Of a stretch of DNA of 6,009 bases, positions 5,043 through 6,009 are shown one piece after another (the stretch's first letter is position 1; every line of letters starts with the position of its first letter). The DNA comes from Oscillospiraceae bacterium (GTDB taxonomy: Bacteria > Bacillota > Clostridia > Oscillospirales > Ruminococcaceae). The translations under genes were made by a program, and so were the position numbers. The stretch is from positions 1-6,009 of the forward strand of contig RKCM01000027.1 in assembly GCA_014858325.1 (NCBI GenBank), in the 5' to 3' direction. Under the pieces are notes generated by a model. It was given only the letters and a program-made list of their open reading frames with translations, did no database searches and was not told the origin of the DNA.

Positions 5043-5624
5043 ATGACAAACACAAACGACATCTGGCTCCTTGTGGGCCTTGGCAACCCGGAGCCCAAAT
5101 ACGACGGCACCCGCCACAACGCAGGCTTTGCCGCCCTCGACGCACTGGCCGAGACGTGGGGCATCTCCGTATCCAAAACAAAATTTCAGAGCCTGTGGGG
5201 CCAGGGCGAAGCTAACGGCCACAAGGTGGTGCTGCAAAAGCCCCTCACCTACATGAACCTTTCCGGCGACGCCATCGCCCCGCTGGCCACCTTCTTCAAG
5301 ATCCCCGCCGACCATGTCATCGTCCTGTGCGACGACATCACCCAAAGCCCCGGCAAGCTGCGCATCCGGCCCTCGGGCTCGGCAGGCGGGCACAACGGCC
5401 TCAAGAGCATCATTGCCCGGCTGGGGGGCGAAAACTTCCCCCGCATCCGCATCGGCGTGGGTGCCAAGCCCCGCCCGGATTACGACCTGGCCGACTGGGT
5501 GCTGGGCAAGTTCCCCCCGGCCGACGCCAAGGCCATGACCGACCGCTACCCCGACATCGAAGCCGCAGCAAAGCTCATCATGGACGGCAAGCTGCAGATG
5601 GCCCAGAGCAAGTATAACGGTTAA
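5043..5624 (+). CDS. pth: Peptidyl-tRNA hydrolase
   Basis: A 193-residue protein, the usual length for bacterial Pth. The cytosolic enzyme cleaves the ester bond of peptidyl-tRNAs that drop off ribosomes, recycling tRNA. Seen: the LVGLGNPEPKY start (10-20), TRHNAGF (23-29) with catalytic H25, YMNLSG (70-75) with N72, the CDDI segment with D97, and GSAGGHNGLKSI (112-123) with N118. These correspond to the E. coli active-site residues N10 (here N15), H20, N68, D93 and N114, so the enzyme looks fully active. The ATG at 5043 is preferred over an upstream in-frame extension from 4890. It follows CAGGAAAA by about 11 bases, lies 42 bases after the predicted transcription start, and leaves the normal short N-terminus. 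mfd follows on the same strand, a common Firmicutes order. Confidence 0.97.
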   Translation: MTNTNDIWLLVGLGNPEPKYDGTRHNAGFAALDALAETWGISVSKTKFQSLWGQGEANGHKVVLQKPLTYMNLSGDAIAPLATFFKIPADHVIVLCDDITQSPGKLRIRPSGSAGGHNGLKSIIARLGGENFPRIRIGVGAKPRPDYDLADWVLGKFPPADAKAMTDRYPDIEAAAKLIMDGKLQMAQSKYNG

Positions 5625-5633
5625 GCACATCGG

Positions 5634-5750
5634 GCAGGCTGGTAGCTTTCTCTTCGGACACGAATCGGGCCATTCCATCGCCCGCCCTATTGCCTGGCGG
5701 CAACAGGGTCCCACCCCAGCGGACGGTCCTCAGAGAAACTGCCAGCCTGC
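5634..5750 (+). other. Potential branched structured RNA between pth and mfd
   Basis: The ends pair over a long stem: GCAGGCTGG (5634-5642) with CCAGCCTGC (5742-5750), continuing to 5653/5732. That makes 19 pairs with one G-U and one bulged C (5646). Inside, GGAC (5656-5659) pairs with GTCC (5726-5729). Two further hairpins branch off: CGGGC (5666-5670) with GCCCG (5680-5684), and TTGCC (5690-5694) with GGCAA (5699-5703) around loop TGGC, the latter extended by CCCT/AGGG beyond one mismatch. No T-run follows, so it is not a simple terminator. I do not recognise it as a known riboswitch. It could be an mfd leader element, a processed RNA or a palindromic mobile repeat. Confidence 0.5.
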
Positions 5751-5773
5751 TGATAACGGCATAGACAATGGGG

Positions 5774-5780
5774 AAGGAGG
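5774..5780 (+). promoter_or_regulatory. Ribosome binding site of mfd
   Basis: AAGGAGG ends 6 bases before the ATG at 5787; near-perfect sequence and spacing fix the start. No clear separate promoter is seen in 5625-5773, so transcription may continue from pth. Confidence 0.8.
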
Positions 5781-5786
5781 TTTCCC

Positions 5787-6009
5787 ATGTACGAAGCACT
5801 GCTGAAAAACACTGCGGAATACCAGAAGATCGCGGCCAGCCTTGCCACGCCGGGGCCGGCGGCCCTGTTCGGGCTGCCTCCGGCGGGCCGGGCTCTGCTG
5901 TATGCCGCCCTGCAAAAGGATCTGGACCGGGTGGTGTGCATCGTCACCCCCGGGGAAGCCGAGGCCACCCACTTTGCGGAAGACCTCAAAGTGGGTGGCC
6001 TCGGCTTCC
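5787..6009 (+). CDS. mfd: Transcription-repair coupling factor Mfd, N-terminal fragment
   Basis: The first 74 codons of a protein normally over 1,100 residues long; the rest is beyond the right edge. Mfd is a DNA translocase that removes stalled RNA polymerase from lesions and recruits UvrA. Evidence: position directly after pth, as in many Firmicutes, and an N-terminus typical of the UvrB-like domain 1 of Mfd. A small-residue turn and helix (ALFGLPPAGRALLYAAL, about 27-42) leads to a beta strand and helix (VVCIVTPGEAEATHFAEDL, 49-67). Motor domains are not in the window, so the call rests on context and this short match. Residues 68-74 (KVGGLGF) are encoded by the right arm of a perfect inverted repeat ending at the last base. 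They are probably not genuine Mfd sequence, and the true gene likely diverges near 5988. Confidence 0.8.
   Translation, partial: MYEALLKNTAEYQKIAASLATPGPAALFGLPPAGRALLYAALQKDLDRVVCIVTPGEAEATHFAEDLKVGGLGF
5954..6009. repeat. Perfect 23-bp inverted repeat at the window end
   Basis: Bases 5954-5976 are the exact reverse complement of 5987-6009, separated by a 10-base loop (5977-5986). The right arm runs to the final base, so the full length may be greater. It lies in the mfd reading frame, where a long perfect palindrome is unexpected. A fold-back (snap-back) artefact at a contig end is the likeliest explanation, with the short CTTTG/CAAAG homology at the inner edge as the possible turning point. 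Confidence 0.9.

Noticed and set aside
5013..5714. A minus-strand frame of 233 codons opposite pth
   Set aside because: It is a shadow of pth, which has every catalytic residue.
5625..5786. A separate mfd promoter (CTGCCA at 5739-5744, TAGACA 17 bases later)
   Set aside because: Both boxes match consensus poorly and overlap the closing stem of the predicted RNA structure.

Overview
The window looks like a piece of a GC-rich gut Firmicutes genome, most likely Oscillospiraceae (Faecalibacterium/Gemmiger/Subdoligranulum type). This rests on a GC-rich coding bias, AGGAGG-type ribosome binding sites, sigma-A-like promoters in AT-rich gaps, the Firmicutes-type order pth then mfd, a UPF0340 (YwlG-type) protein, and a hairpin repeat of a kind I associate with these genomes. 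The genus is inference.

Layout. (1) Positions 1-1884, minus strand: a membrane-anchored strictosidine-synthase-like beta-propeller protein (589-1884) lies upstream of a UPF0340 family protein (1-456, its C-terminus beyond the left edge). The 132-bp gap holds two GC-rich hairpin structures, one of which looks like a dispersed repeat and abuts the propeller stop codon. (2) Positions 1885-2160: a divergent regulatory region with back-to-back promoters and a set of four ~11-bp-phased TTC repeats resembling a PhoP/PhoB operator. (3) Positions 2161-4434, plus strand: an OmpR/PhoB-family response regulator and a sensor histidine kinase form a two-gene operon ending in a strong intrinsic terminator. 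(4) Positions 4437-4885: a compact unit with a 45-residue hydrophobic peptide gene, its own promoter and terminator, and a near-consensus promoter on the opposite strand aimed at its 3' end. This is the architecture of a type I (antisense RNA) toxin-antitoxin locus. (5) Positions 4989-6009, plus strand: pth (peptidyl-tRNA hydrolase), a 162-bp gap that can fold into a large branched RNA, then the start of mfd (transcription-repair coupling factor).

The last 56 bases form a perfect 23-bp inverted repeat with a 10-base loop, inside the mfd reading frame and reaching the final base. This looks more like a fold-back artefact at a contig end than real mfd sequence, so mfd residues from about 68 onward should not be trusted.

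How the genes relate: the two-component pair probably senses an extracytoplasmic signal, and the phased repeats upstream suggest autoregulation. The propeller gene shares the divergent region and could be co-regulated, but nothing in the sequence proves this. The most system-like find is the putative type I toxin-antitoxin locus between the kinase and pth.
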